Positions 48,704 through 57,576 of a DNA stretch of 64,000 bases are shown here, piece after piece. Below the pieces are notes generated by a model. The model worked only from the letters and a program-made list of their open reading frames with translations, made no database searches and was not told where the DNA came from. The position numbers and the translations under genes are program-made. Every line of letters starts with the position of its first letter. Positions within the stretch are counted from its first letter, which is position 1. Source of the DNA: Saccharothrix saharensis (GTDB taxonomy: Bacteria > Actinomycetota > Actinomycetes > Mycobacteriales > Pseudonocardiaceae); the NCBI RefSeq assembly GCF_006716745.1, contig NZ_VFPP01000001.1:8195386-8259385 (forward strand), in the 5' to 3' direction.

Positions 48704-50170
48704 TCACCGCCGCAGCCGTTCGGCGGCGAGCCTGCCGGAGATCAGCACCGGCGGGATGCCCACACCGGGTGTGGTGCCGCTGCCCGCCAGCACCACGTTG
48801 CCCTCGCGGAACGGCAGGTTGCGCGGCCGGAACGGGCCGGTCTGGCCGAACGTGTGCGCGGCCGAGAACGGCGTGCCCGCGGCCTGGCCGGACCGGGCCC
48901 AGTCGCCCGGCGTCACGACCGACAGCACCTCGACGCCGGGGTCGAGCAGCTTGCGCGCGACGAGCTCGCCGACGACCTCCTCGGCGTAACGCGGGCCGAC
49001 CTCGTCCCACCGGAGCGGCGCGACGTCGAGGTTCGGGCACGGCGCCAGCGCGTACTGCAGGTGCCGTCCCGCCGGCGCGAGCCCGGGATCGGTCAGCGTC
49101 GGCGTGGTGAGCAGCAACGACGGGTCGCTCATCAGCCGGCCCCGGCGGATGATCTCGTCGAACGTGCTCTCCCACGCCGTGCCGAACGAGATGGTGTGGT
49201 GGCCGAGGCCGTCGACCACCCGCGGGGCGCTCAGGTGCACCACCACCGCGGACGGCGACCACCGCAGCGGGCGCGGCCGCCGCGGTTGCCCGCGCAGCAA
49301 CCGGGTGCTCTGCGCCGGACCGGTGGCCAGCACCACGGCGTCGCACGGCACGCGGTCGGTCGAGGTGCGCACGGCCGTCACCCGCGGGCCGGTGCGGTCG
49401 AGCCCGACCACCTCGACGCCGTAGTGGAACCGCACGCCCGCCGCGGTCGCCGCGTCGGCGAGCGCCCGCGGCACGGCGCGCATCCCGCCGCGCGGGAACC
49501 ACACCCCGGCCACGGTGTCCATGTAGGCGATCACGGCGTAGGCGGCGAGCGCGTCGGCCGGTGCGACCCCGGCGTACAGGGCCTGGAAGGTGAACACGCG
49601 CCGGAGCCGGTCGTCGCGCACGAACCGGCCCACCGCCCGGGACAGCGAGCCGAACCCGCCGAGCCGGGCGAGCGCGACGAGGTCGCGGCCGAGCAGGTCC
49701 AGCGGCGAGTCGAAGCTCGCGCCGAGGAACCGGTCGCGCTCGACCCGGTACAGGCGGGTCAGCCAGGCGCGCAGGGCGCGGTAGCCCTCGGCTTCGCGGT
49801 CGCCCGCCAGCTCGGCCACCGCCCGTTCCATCGCGGTGGCGTCGGTGTGCACGTCGAGGCCGCTGCCGTCGGCGAACTCGGCGCGGTAGGCCGGGCTCAG
49901 CGGCACGAGGTCCAGGTGGTCGGCGCGCCGGGCGCCCACCGCCGCGAACGCGTCGTCCAGCAGTTCGGGCATGGTCAGCACGGTCGGCCCGGTGTCGATC
50001 CGGTGCCCGGCGAGGTCCAGCCGGCCGGCCAGGCCGCCGGGGTGGTCCCGCTGCTCCAGCACCGTCACGTCGTGCCCGGCCCCGCGCAGGTGCAGCGCGG
50101 CGGACAGCCCGGCCAACCCCGCACCGACCACGACGACCGAGTCGGTCCGGCCCTTCACCGCGCGTGCCAC
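48704..50170 (-). CDS. crtI: Phytoene desaturase
   Basis: A 488-residue FAD-dependent desaturase with the N-terminal dinucleotide fold VVVVGAGLAGLSAALHLRGAGHDVTVLEQ, the motif IDTGPTVLTMPELLDDAF and the C-terminal carotenoid signature NVVLAGSGTTPGVGIPPVLISGRLAAERL. It converts phytoene to lycopene. GTG 50170 has AAGGAGG upstream; 13 bp downstream of crtE in one operon. Ends against the DUF3140-like remnant. Confidence 0.95.
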   Translation of the reverse strand: MARAVKGRTDSVVVVGAGLAGLSAALHLRGAGHDVTVLEQRDHPGGLAGRLDLAGHRIDTGPTVLTMPELLDDAFAAVGARRADHLDLVPLSPAYRAEFADGSGLDVHTDATAMERAVAELAGDREAEGYRALRAWLTRLYRVERDRFLGASFDSPLDLLGRDLVALARLGGFGSLSRAVGRFVRDDRLRRVFTFQALYAGVAPADALAAYAVIAYMDTVAGVWFPRGGMRAVPRALADAATAAGVRFHYGVEVVGLDRTGPRVTAVRTSTDRVPCDAVVLATGPAQSTRLLRGQPRRPRPLRWSPSAVVVHLSAPRVVDGLGHHTISFGTAWESTFDEIIRRGRLMSDPSLLLTTPTLTDPGLAPAGRHLQYALAPCPNLDVAPLRWDEVGPRYAEEVVGELVARKLLDPGVEVLSVVTPGDWARSGQAAGTPFSAAHTFGQTGPFRPRNLPFREGNVVLAGSGTTPGVGIPPVLISGRLAAERLRR

Positions 50171-50183
50171 GGCGTCCTCCTTC

Positions 50184-51290
50184 TCAGACGTGACGGTGGA
50201 CGGCCTTGGCCGCCAGGTGCTTGAGGTGCGTGCGGGCTTCTTCGTCGATGTCCGCGCGGTCCAGCGCGGCCAGACCGCTCGCGGCCAGCACGTCGATGTG
50301 CTCCTCCACGGCGTCGACCGCGCCCAGGTCGACCAGCGCCGCCCGCACGGCGGCGACGGTCTCGTCCGTCACGGGCGCGCCGCCGAGGCACCGCGCCAGC
50401 ATCCGCGCCGTGCCGTGCTCGCCCGCCGCGGTGGCGCGGGCGATGCCGATCGCCATCAACGGGGTGCGCTTGCCCTCGCGCAGGTCGCCGCCGACGGGCT
50501 TGCCGGTCACCGCGCTGTCGCCGACCATGCCGATCAGGTCGTCCCGCAACTGGAACGCCACGCCGACGTCGCGGCCGAACACCCGCAGGCACTCGACCAC
50601 GTCGGCCGGCGCGCCCGCCAGCGCCGCGCCGAGGTGCAGCGGGCGTTCGACGGTGTACGCGGCGGTCTTGAGCGCCGCGACCCGCAAGGCGGCCTCCAGC
50701 GAGCCCTCGCGGCGTGCCGTCGCGAGCAGGTCGAGGTGCTGACCGGCCATCATCTCGATCCGCATCTCCTGCCACGGCCGCCAGGCCCGGGCCAGCGCGG
50801 CGGCCGGCAACCCGGCCGTGACGAGCGCGTCGTCGGCCCACGCCAACGCCAGGTCGCCGACCAGGATCGCGGCGCAGTCGCCGTGGTGGCGGGCGCTGCC
50901 GGCCCACCGGGACCGCCGGTGCCGCGCGGCGAACGCCTCGTGCACCGCGGGCCGGCCGCGCCGGGTCGCGGAGCGGTCCATCACGTCGTCGTGGACCAGC
51001 GCGCAGCACTGCAGCAGTTCCAGCGCCACCAGGGCCCGCACGGTGGCGTCCGCCGCGTCGCCGCGCACCTGCCCGCCCGCCGCGCGCCAGCCCCACCACG
51101 CGAACGCGGGCCGGATGCGCTTGCCGCCGGCCAGGACCAGGGCGTGGATCTCCCCGGCCAGCTCGTCCGCGGCGTCGAGCCGCGGGCGGGTGCGGAAGAA
51201 GTCGTCCAGCGCGGTGGCGAACCGCGACGCGAACTCCTCCGGTGCCGGGGGACTGGGCGTGCGGGTGTCCATGCCGGCCAACAGCGACAT
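50184..51290 (-). CDS. crtE: Geranylgeranyl diphosphate synthase
   Basis: A 368-residue trans-prenyltransferase with first Asp motif LVHDDVMDRSATRRGRP and second Asp motif FQLRDDLIGMVGD, plus GGKRIRPAF. It makes the C20 precursor for carotenoids. ATG 51290 has GAGGGGGC upstream. First gene of the leftward crtE-crtI operon, divergent from crtB across the predicted LitR operator. Confidence 0.95.
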   Translation of the reverse strand: MSLLAGMDTRTPSPPAPEEFASRFATALDDFFRTRPRLDAADELAGEIHALVLAGGKRIRPAFAWWGWRAAGGQVRGDAADATVRALVALELLQCCALVHDDVMDRSATRRGRPAVHEAFAARHRRSRWAGSARHHGDCAAILVGDLALAWADDALVTAGLPAAALARAWRPWQEMRIEMMAGQHLDLLATARREGSLEAALRVAALKTAAYTVERPLHLGAALAGAPADVVECLRVFGRDVGVAFQLRDDLIGMVGDSAVTGKPVGGDLREGKRTPLMAIGIARATAAGEHGTARMLARCLGGAPVTDETVAAVRAALVDLGAVDAVEEHIDVLAASGLAALDRADIDEEARTHLKHLAAKAVHRHV

Positions 51291-51326
51291 CGTCGCCCCC
51301 TCGCGTGTCGGAGAACTCGGTGGGAC

Positions 51327-51401
51327 GAGCTAAGCAGCGCCACCGGCGCCCCGCACAACGAGCGCGCTGGTTGTGCACGGCGCGGCCGGCCGACTTAGCG
51401 T
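51327..51401. promoter_or_regulatory. Divergent crtE/crtB promoters with MerR-type operator
   Basis: Inverted arms GCACAAC (51353-51359) and GTTGTGC (51370-51376), 10 bp apart, each supply a -35 TTGTGC. The rightward unit continues with 19 bp and -10 TAGCGT (51396-51401). The leftward unit continues with about 19-20 bp and -10 TTAGCT/TAGCTC (51333-51327). Long spacers and a palindrome over the -35s are typical of MerR-family (LitR/CarH) control. The regulator gene is at 53715. Confidence 0.68.
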
Positions 51402-51435
51402 GAGGGCGGTGCCGTCATCGGAAGGACTCGAACGC

Positions 51436-52362
51436 ATGTCCGCAGATCGTGAAATGGATGCCGCGGGCATCACCGGGCCGTCGCTGCGCGAGGCGTACCG
51501 GCGGTGCCGAGCGCTCAACGCCGAGCACGGCCGCACGTACTTCCTCGCGACGAGGATGCTCAGCGCGGAGCAGCGGCCGGCCGTGCACGCGCTGTACGGG
51601 TTCGCCCGCTGGGTCGACGACGTCGTGGACGACCTCCACAGTGGACCGGAGGCGAAGGCGGAAGCGCTCGGGACGATCGACGTGGCGCTCACGTCCGCGT
51701 TCGACCGCGGCCGGAGTTCCGACCCCGTGCTCATGGCGTTGCTGGACACCACGCGCCGGTACGGGATCCCCCACGTCCACTTCCACGACTTCATGGCGTC
51801 GATGCGGATGGACCTGACCGTCACCGACTACGCGACACGGGCGGATCTGCTGCGGTACGTCCACGGGTCGGCCGCCGTGATCGGGTTGCAGGTGCTGCCG
51901 GTGCTCGGCACGGTCGGGCCGGGCCGGGAAGCCGAACCGGCCGCCGCCGCGCTCGGCATCGCCTTCCAGCTCACCAACTTCCTCCGCGACGTCGGCGAGG
52001 ACCTCGACCGCGGCCGGGTGTACCTGCCCGCCGACGAGCTCGCGGCCTTCGGCGTCGACCGCGACCGGCTGGTGTGGGCGCGCGCCGGTGGCCGGGCCGA
52101 CGACCGGGTGCGGGCGGCGCTGCGCGAGCAGGTCGAGCAGGCCCGCCGGGTGTACGGGCAGGCCAAGCCGGGCATCGCGATGCTCGCACCCCGGTCGCGG
52201 CCGTGCGTCGACGCCGCCTACCGGCTCTACGGCCGGATCCTCGACCTGGTCGAGGAAGCTGGCTGCGCCGTGCTGTCCCGGCGCGTCGCGGTGTCCAACG
52301 GCAGGCGGCTCGCCGTCGCGCTGCCCGGGTTCGCCAGGGCCGTGCTCGCTCGCACGGCCTGA
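51436..52362 (+). CDS. crtB: Phytoene synthase
   Basis: A 308-residue squalene/phytoene synthase with the two Asp-rich motifs FARWVDDVVDDL and LTNFLRDVGEDLDRGRVYLP. It condenses two GGPP to phytoene. ATG 51436 (MSADREMDAAG) is preferred; GGAAGGA lies about 11 nt upstream. Starts the rightward crtB, Rieske, WhiB, litR row. Confidence 0.95.
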   Translation: MSADREMDAAGITGPSLREAYRRCRALNAEHGRTYFLATRMLSAEQRPAVHALYGFARWVDDVVDDLHSGPEAKAEALGTIDVALTSAFDRGRSSDPVLMALLDTTRRYGIPHVHFHDFMASMRMDLTVTDYATRADLLRYVHGSAAVIGLQVLPVLGTVGPGREAEPAAAALGIAFQLTNFLRDVGEDLDRGRVYLPADELAAFGVDRDRLVWARAGGRADDRVRAALREQVEQARRVYGQAKPGIAMLAPRSRPCVDAAYRLYGRILDLVEEAGCAVLSRRVAVSNGRRLAVALPGFARAVLARTA

Positions 52363-52378
52363 TCACGACAGGAGAGAC

Positions 52379-53341
52379 ATGACCGACCGCCTGCCGCTGC
52401 GCAAGTTCACCAGCCCGCCCTGGTCGGAGCAGGAGCCGACGTGGCGCGACGCGAAACCCGCGCTGATCGAGGCGGCGCTGAAACGCGCCACCGCCCGGCC
52501 CTCCGGCAACTGGTTCGTGGTCGGCGCGAGCCGGGACGTGGTGCGCGGCAAGCCGTTCGGCCGGACGGTCGCCGGGCGCGAGGTGGTGCTGTGGCGCGGG
52601 CCGGGTGACGTGCTCCGGGCCGGTCCCGGCGCGTGCCCGCACCTGGGCGCGCCGCTGTGCGACGGCGCGGTCGCGGGTGGCGAGCTGGTCTGCCGCTGGC
52701 ACGGGCTCGCGCTGGGCGGTGAGCGGTTCGGCGGCTGGAGCCCGTTCCCCGCGCACGACGACGGCGTGCTGGTGTGGGTGCGCCTGGACGACGTGGGTGG
52801 GGAGGAGCCGCTGCCCGAGCCGGTGCTGCCCGCGCGTCCGCGCGAGGGGTCGCTCGACGCGGTCGCGACGCTGGTCGGCCGGTGCGAGCCCGAGGACGTG
52901 ATCGCGAACCGGCTCGATCCGTGGCACGGCGCGTGGTTCCACCCGTACTCGTTCACGAACCTCCGGGTGCTGGAGACGCCCACCGAGGACCGGGACCGCT
53001 TCCTGGTGGAGGTGACGTTCCGGGTGGCGGGCCGGTTCGGCGTGCCGGTCACCGCCGAGTTCGACTGCCCCGAGCCGCGCACGATCGTGATGCGCATCGT
53101 GTCCGGCGAGGGCGAGGGCAGCGTGGTCGAGACGCACGCCACACCGCTGGACCGCGGCCGGACGGCGGTCGTGGAAGCCACCATCGCGCAGTCCGACCGA
53201 CGCGGGTTCGCGCTGGTCAGGAGGCTGGCACCGGCGATCCGGCCGGCGATGCGCTGGGCCGCCGCACGGCTGTGGCGCGACGACCTCGCCTACGCCGAAC
53301 GCCGGTACGCGCTGCGGTCGAAGGGCGCGTTCCCCGGCTGA
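52379..53341 (+). CDS. Rieske [2Fe-2S] protein, carotenoid-cluster type (DUF5914-like)
   Basis: A 320-residue protein with Rieske motifs CPHLGAPLCDG and CRWHGLALGGERF, giving the Cys-His and Cys-His ligands, near residues 85-110. The C-terminal part resembles DUF5914 proteins found beside actinobacterial crt genes. The catalytic mononuclear iron site of ring-hydroxylating oxygenases (HxxxH with Asp) is not clear, although NRLDPWHGAWFHPYSF offers His residues. It probably hydroxylates or oxidises a carotenoid end group. ATG 52379 has GGAGAG upstream. Confidence 0.83.
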   Translation: MTDRLPLRKFTSPPWSEQEPTWRDAKPALIEAALKRATARPSGNWFVVGASRDVVRGKPFGRTVAGREVVLWRGPGDVLRAGPGACPHLGAPLCDGAVAGGELVCRWHGLALGGERFGGWSPFPAHDDGVLVWVRLDDVGGEEPLPEPVLPARPREGSLDAVATLVGRCEPEDVIANRLDPWHGAWFHPYSFTNLRVLETPTEDRDRFLVEVTFRVAGRFGVPVTAEFDCPEPRTIVMRIVSGEGEGSVVETHATPLDRGRTAVVEATIAQSDRRGFALVRRLAPAIRPAMRWAAARLWRDDLAYAERRYALRSKGAFPG

Positions 53342-53352
53342 CCGAGGTCAAC

Positions 53353-53381
53353 TTGCATCGGTTCTGAGTCGATTTTAGGGT
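53353..53381 (+). promoter_or_regulatory. Promoter of the whiB-like gene
   Basis: -35 TTGCAT (53353-53358), 17 bp, -10 TAGGGT (53376-53381), in a short A/T-rich stretch. It would drive the WhiB and LitR-like genes independently of crtB. Confidence 0.65.
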
Positions 53382-53419
53382 GGAGTCGTCAGGTCGTCGA
53401 CTCGCAGAGGACGTGCGCC

Positions 53420-53704
53420 ATGCCCGAGCTCTCCCGCCTGCCCCGTCCCGTCACCGAGTCCTGGGACTGGCAGTTGTCCGGTCTGTGCCGGGGCATGGAC
53501 AGCACCTACTTCTTCCACACGCCCAACGAGCGCGGCGCGGCGCGCGAGAAGCGGGAGGCGATGGCGAAGTCCATCTGCCAGCGGTGCCCCGTCATGCGGC
53601 AGTGCCGCGAGCACGCCCTGGAGGTGCACGAGACCTTCGGCATCTGGGGCGGCCTCGGCGAGAGCGAGCTGCGGGCTATGCTCTCCGAACGCGCCAGGAA
53701 GTGA
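53420..53704 (+). CDS. WhiB-family iron-sulfur regulator
   Basis: A 94-residue WhiB-like protein with four cysteines in the usual order (LCRGMD, then CQRCPVMRQC) for a [4Fe-4S] cluster and the G(I/V)WGG turn (FGIWGGLGESE) followed by a basic tail. WhiB proteins bind sigma region 4 and respond to redox or NO. Located directly before the LitR-like regulator with an 10-bp gap, suggesting joint control of the carotenoid genes. Confidence 0.92.
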   Translation: MPELSRLPRPVTESWDWQLSGLCRGMDSTYFFHTPNERGAAREKREAMAKSICQRCPVMRQCREHALEVHETFGIWGGLGESELRAMLSERARK

Positions 53705-53714
53705 GCCGGAGCCG

Positions 53715-54581
53715 ATGAGCTGGACACCCCGCGCGGTCGCCGCGATGCTCGGCATCTCGCCCACCACGCTGCGCACGTGGGACCAGCGGTACGGGCTGGG
53801 GCCGACCGACCGCACCGCGGGCGGCCACCGCCGCTACCGGGACGACGAGGTGGACGAGCTCCGGCGCATGGTCGCGCTGACCGCGCAGGGCGTCGCACCG
53901 GCGGACGCCGCCCGGCAGGCGCGGGAACCCGGCCCCCCACGCCCGCGGCGCACCGAGGTCGACCTGACCGCGGACACCGCCCGCACCGCCCGGCGCGGTT
54001 TCCTGACCGCCGCCGACCGGCTCGACGAGCCGGGGGTGCGCCGGCTCGCGGTCGAGCTGATCACCGGGTACGGCGTGGTGGCCGCCTGGCAGTCGGTGCT
54101 GGCGCCGTTCCTGGTCGAGCTGGGCGACCGGGTGTCCCGACGCGGCACGGGCGTCGAGGTGGAGCACCTGGCCAGCGCGGGGCTGTTGCACGCGTTGCGC
54201 GCCGTGCCCTACCCGGAGGGCGACGGCGCGCTGGCGGCGTTGCTGGCGTGCGCGCCGGACGAACAGCACTCGCTGGCGCTGGAAGCCCTGGGTGCCGCGC
54301 TGTCCGAAGAGGACTGCCGGTGGCGCAACCTGGGCGCACGCGTGCCCGTGCCCGCCTTGTGCGACGCGCTGGACCGGCTGCGGCCCGCCGTGGCCGTGGT
54401 CTGGGCCCACCACGCCGACCTCGCCGCCACCGTGCCGCTGGCCGAGGTGCGCCGCCGCACCGACGCCGTGCTGGTGGCCGCCGGACCGGGCTGGGACGGG
54501 TTCGACCTGCCGGACTCCGTGCGCCGGCCGACCACCCTGCCCGACGCCGTGCGGCTGATCGTCGACCAGGTCCGCGTCTAG
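53715..54581 (+). CDS. LitR/CarH-like MerR regulator with cobalamin-binding-like domain
   Basis: A 288-residue regulator. The MerR HTH is at residues 1-75 (TPRAVAAMLGISPTTLRTWDQRYGLGPTDRTAGGHRRY), a helical bundle about 90-165 with VEVEHLASAGLL (the Glu-His that caps B12 in CarH), and a C-terminal Rossmann-like part about 175-285. The His of PDEQHSLALEALG is where the cobalt ligand would be. The expected LGAD-type segment reads LGARVP. It probably represses crtE/crtB in the dark; light would release it if adenosylcobalamin is bound. Confidence 0.87.
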   Translation: MSWTPRAVAAMLGISPTTLRTWDQRYGLGPTDRTAGGHRRYRDDEVDELRRMVALTAQGVAPADAARQAREPGPPRPRRTEVDLTADTARTARRGFLTAADRLDEPGVRRLAVELITGYGVVAAWQSVLAPFLVELGDRVSRRGTGVEVEHLASAGLLHALRAVPYPEGDGALAALLACAPDEQHSLALEALGAALSEEDCRWRNLGARVPVPALCDALDRLRPAVAVVWAHHADLAATVPLAEVRRRTDAVLVAAGPGWDGFDLPDSVRRPTTLPDAVRLIVDQVRV

Positions 54582-54648
54582 CGATCCCGCCCGGCGTCCG
54601 GACGGCTCCCTCGTCGCGCCGCCCGACGCCTACCGCCGACGACCGGCC

Positions 54649-56175
54649 CTACGGAGTCCGGCCCCACCGGCGGGCCACGGCGCGCAGCACCGGTCCCCGG
54701 CCGGTGGTCGGCACGGTCCACAGGTCCGTCCCGGCCACGCCCCACCGGCTCAGCAGCCGGTTCGCCGCCGCGAAGCCCGTGGTGGCCGCGCGTTCCATCA
54801 GCGCCACCGGCAGGTCGATCCGCACCAGGTCGCCCGCCAGCACCAGGAAGTCGTCCGGCGTGCGCACGGTCGGCCGGCGGGCGAAACCCCCGGCGGGGAA
54901 CAGCGGGCAGTCCGACCGCAGCTCGTGCCGCTCGTCCACGACACCGGCCCGCTTGGTCTCCGGGTAGACCTCGGTGAGCTGCTCCCACAGCCGCGCGCGG
55001 GCGTCGGGCTCGTCGGACGGCAGCGCGTACCCGTGCAGCTCCACCACCGATCCGCCGGTGCGCGCGGCCCACGCCCGTGCCTCGTGCTCGTAGTGGTTCA
55101 GCACGCTGACGTTGTCCAGCAGGCCGTACCCGCTGGTGCCGAGGAAACCCGGCCGGTCCGGCTCGACCGGCCGGTCCAGCCAGTACCGCGACACCAGGAA
55201 CGGCGGCGCGGTCCGCAGCTCGGCGATCCGCTCGCGCCACGCCGCGTCGCCCAGCCCGGGTGACGCGGCCACGAGCCGGCGCAGGCCGGGCACGTCGGCG
55301 GCCAGCACGACGGCGTCCGCGTCGAGCACGCCACCGGCCACGTCGACCGCGAAGCGCCTGGTCGAACCGGGCCGCACCGACCGCACCTCGACGCCCCGGC
55401 GCACGTCGGCCCCCAGCTCGGCGAGGTGACGCGCCAGGGGTTCCCACAGTCCGTGCGGGAACGGGTCGGCCGCCACGTCGAACAGCAGCCCCTCCGCCGA
55501 GCCGAGGAAGTAGATGTGGAACATCAGCGCCAGCTCGGCCGCGGACATGCGGCTCGGGTGGGCGAAGAAGCTGCGGGAGAACACCTCGAAAGCCAGCGCG
55601 TGCGCGGGCTCGGGGAAGCGGATGCGCTCCAGGTACGTCACCGCGTCGAGGTGGTCCAGCTCCTGGTACACGCGGGGCGCGGACACGTCCAGCAGCGGCA
55701 GCGCGGCCCGCGCGTCCACCGACGGCAGGTCGGCCCAGCGGAACGTCGGGCTGCGGCGCAGGAACGCCAGCGCGTTCCACGGCAGCGCGGTCGGCAGCCC
55801 GGCGAACCCGTCGCGGTGCCCGCCGGCGTGCCACAGCGGGTAGTCGGGCAGCCCGACCAGCGCCGTGCCGCCGGTGTCGACCCGGCCCAGCAACGCGCGC
55901 AGGTTGTAGTACTGCCGGAAGAACGCGTGGAAACCGCGGGTCATGGTGACCTCGCTGCCGTCGGCGAGCCTGGTCGGCCAGCCGCCCACCCGGCCGCCCA
56001 GGTGGTGCTCGCGCTCGCACACCACGACCCGCGCGCCGCGCTCGGCGAGGATCGTCGCGGCGGCCAACCCGGCGATGCCCGCGCCGATCACGGCCACGGT
56101 CGGCACGGCGTCGTCGAACCGCGCTCGTCCGGCGGGTCCGGCGATGCGCACCGCCTTGCGGTCGCGAGGCTTCAC
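54649..56175 (-). CDS. crtU: Carotene desaturase/methyltransferase (aromatic end-group formation)
   Basis: A 508-residue FAD protein (VAVIGAGIAGLAAATILAERGARVVVCE) of the CrtU class: TRGFHAFFRQYYNLRALL, AHPSRMSAAELALMFHIYFLGS and LVLAGDLVRIDLPVALMERA. CrtU converts beta-carotene to isorenieratene by desaturation and methyl shift of the rings. GTG 56175 overlaps the upstream methyltransferase stop (GTGA). Last gene of the crtYc, crtYd, methyltransferase, crtU operon. Confidence 0.9.
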   Translation of the reverse strand: MKPRDRKAVRIAGPAGRARFDDAVPTVAVIGAGIAGLAAATILAERGARVVVCEREHHLGGRVGGWPTRLADGSEVTMTRGFHAFFRQYYNLRALLGRVDTGGTALVGLPDYPLWHAGGHRDGFAGLPTALPWNALAFLRRSPTFRWADLPSVDARAALPLLDVSAPRVYQELDHLDAVTYLERIRFPEPAHALAFEVFSRSFFAHPSRMSAAELALMFHIYFLGSAEGLLFDVAADPFPHGLWEPLARHLAELGADVRRGVEVRSVRPGSTRRFAVDVAGGVLDADAVVLAADVPGLRRLVAASPGLGDAAWRERIAELRTAPPFLVSRYWLDRPVEPDRPGFLGTSGYGLLDNVSVLNHYEHEARAWAARTGGSVVELHGYALPSDEPDARARLWEQLTEVYPETKRAGVVDERHELRSDCPLFPAGGFARRPTVRTPDDFLVLAGDLVRIDLPVALMERAATTGFAAANRLLSRWGVAGTDLWTVPTTGRGPVLRAVARRWGRTP

Positions 56176-56894
56176 GAGTGCTCCTGTCCTGGTGCCCGGC
56201 CGGTGAAGGTGTGCACGACGCCGAGTTGCAGGCCCGGCACCGGACGGCTGCGCACGGCGACGAAACCGTTGCGCCGCAGCCGGTCCCGCAGCGCGCTCGC
56301 GCCGTCGAACCGCAGCACGCTGCGCCACAGGTAGGTGTAGAGCGAGCGGTCGCGGGTGAGCAGCCACCCGGCCGGCACGACCACGAGCCCGCACATCGCG
56401 GTCCAGACGGCCGTGCTGACCGGGGAGTCGCGCACCGAGTACTCGTGCAGCACCAGCGGCGCGCCGGGTTTGAGCACACCGCGGACCGCGCGCAGCGCGA
56501 CGTCGGGATCGGGCAGGTTGCGCACCAGGTACGCGGCGAACACCGCGTCGAACGGCCCGCGCACGTCCAGGTCCTCGACGCGGCTGTGCACGAACGCGAC
56601 GGTGTCCGGCCACGGCTTGGCCCGTGCCCGCGCGAGCATCCCGGCCGACGCGTCCACCGCGACGACCTCGGCCTCCGGCGCGACGGCGAGCAGCGCCGCG
56701 GTCGACGCGCCCGTGCCGCAGCCCAGGTCGAGCACGCGCATCCCGGCGCCGCGCCGCGGCAGGCCGAGCGCCCGCGCGGAGGCCCGCAACGCCCGGTGGT
56801 AACCGGGGTTCAGCCCGACCAGCAGGTCGTAGTCCTTCGCCGCGACGTCGAACGACCCCGGCACCTCAGCGGCGGTCAACCGCGCCATCCGCAT
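56172..56894 (-). CDS. SAM-dependent methyltransferase of the carotenoid operon (CrtT-like)
   Basis: A 240-residue class I methyltransferase: MRVLDLGCGTGASTAALLAVAP (motif I), VVAVDASAGMLARARA (motif II) and FDAVFAAYLVRNLPDPDVALRAVRGVLKPGAPLVLHEY, a pattern shared with UbiE/CrtT-type enzymes. CrtT is a regular member of actinobacterial isorenieratene clusters although its step is not settled. ATG 56894 overlaps the crtYd stop; ATG 56888 is an alternative. Confidence 0.87.
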   Translation of the reverse strand: MRMARLTAAEVPGSFDVAAKDYDLLVGLNPGYHRALRASARALGLPRRGAGMRVLDLGCGTGASTAALLAVAPEAEVVAVDASAGMLARARAKPWPDTVAFVHSRVEDLDVRGPFDAVFAAYLVRNLPDPDVALRAVRGVLKPGAPLVLHEYSVRDSPVSTAVWTAMCGLVVVPAGWLLTRDRSLYTYLWRSVLRFDGASALRDRLRRNGFVAVRSRPVPGLQLGVVHTFTGRAPGQEHS

Positions 56895-57189
56895 TCCTCC
56901 TCCGCTCCCACAACAACAGCACGGCGGTCACCATCGCGAAGCCGTACAGGAAGTCCTCGACGGGGATGTCCCACGGCACGCGCACACCGCTGATCGCCCA
57001 CTCCGCGTACAGCACGATCGGCGCGTCCAGCTTGGTCAGCCACCCGTCCACCGGCACCTGGAAGCCGAGCACGATCGCCATCGTGATCCAGTAGGCGGGA
57101 CGGCGGAACAGACCGGTGCGCAGGACGAAGACCTCCAGCAGCACCACCAGGACCGCCGCCGTCACCGCGGCCAGCAGGTACTCAGCCAT
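56866..57189 (-). CDS. crtYd: Lycopene cyclase subunit CrtYd
   Basis: A 107-residue membrane protein with three hydrophobic segments and the PxE(E/D)-type motif region VPWDIPVEDFLYGFAMVTAVLLLWERRR near residue 70. It forms the heterodimeric lycopene cyclase with CrtYc. ATG 57189 overlaps the CrtYc stop by 8 nt. Confidence 0.88.
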   Translation of the reverse strand: MAEYLLAAVTAAVLVVLLEVFVLRTGLFRRPAYWITMAIVLGFQVPVDGWLTKLDAPIVLYAEWAISGVRVPWDIPVEDFLYGFAMVTAVLLLWERRRNADGAVDRR

Positions 57190-57490
57190 CGCGCAGCATC
57201 CGGCGGACGGTCTCGTAGGTCAGCAGCGCGCACAGCGGGATCGCCACGAAGAACAGCACCTCTTCGATCGGCAGCACGCCGCCCAGCACCACGCCGGTCG
57301 TGCCCTCGTGGTGGAAGCTCCAGTGCCCGCGGACGATCGCGACCACGTCCCACACCACCAGCACCGCCAACACGGGCAGGATCGCGCGGGCCACGTCGGG
57401 TGCGCGGCGGTAGACGCGGCCGAACCACTCCAGCGGTGCGGTGATCAGCAGGCACGCGGCCAACACGGCCAGGTATTCGTACCGGCTCAA
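57182..57490 (-). CDS. crtYc: Lycopene cyclase subunit CrtYc
   Basis: A 102-residue membrane protein with three hydrophobic segments and the conserved LPIEEVLFFVAIPLCALLTYE block. Together with CrtYd it cyclises lycopene to beta-carotene. Start is TTG 57490 (S-R-Y-E-Y-L-A follows), supported by GGAGGTG 7 nt upstream. A -10-like TACGGT lies in the upstream region (about 57530), followed further out by a partial palindrome around CGATCG. Confidence 0.86.
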   Translation of the reverse strand: MSRYEYLAVLAACLLITAPLEWFGRVYRRAPDVARAILPVLAVLVVWDVVAIVRGHWSFHHEGTTGVVLGGVLPIEEVLFFVAIPLCALLTYETVRRMLRDG

Positions 57491-57576
57491 TGGGGCACCT
57501 CCGCGCGTTGGTCTCCCGACGACCGTAAGAGCACGCGTCCCGGTCTGCATGACAGCCGGCCACATCACTCGATCGT

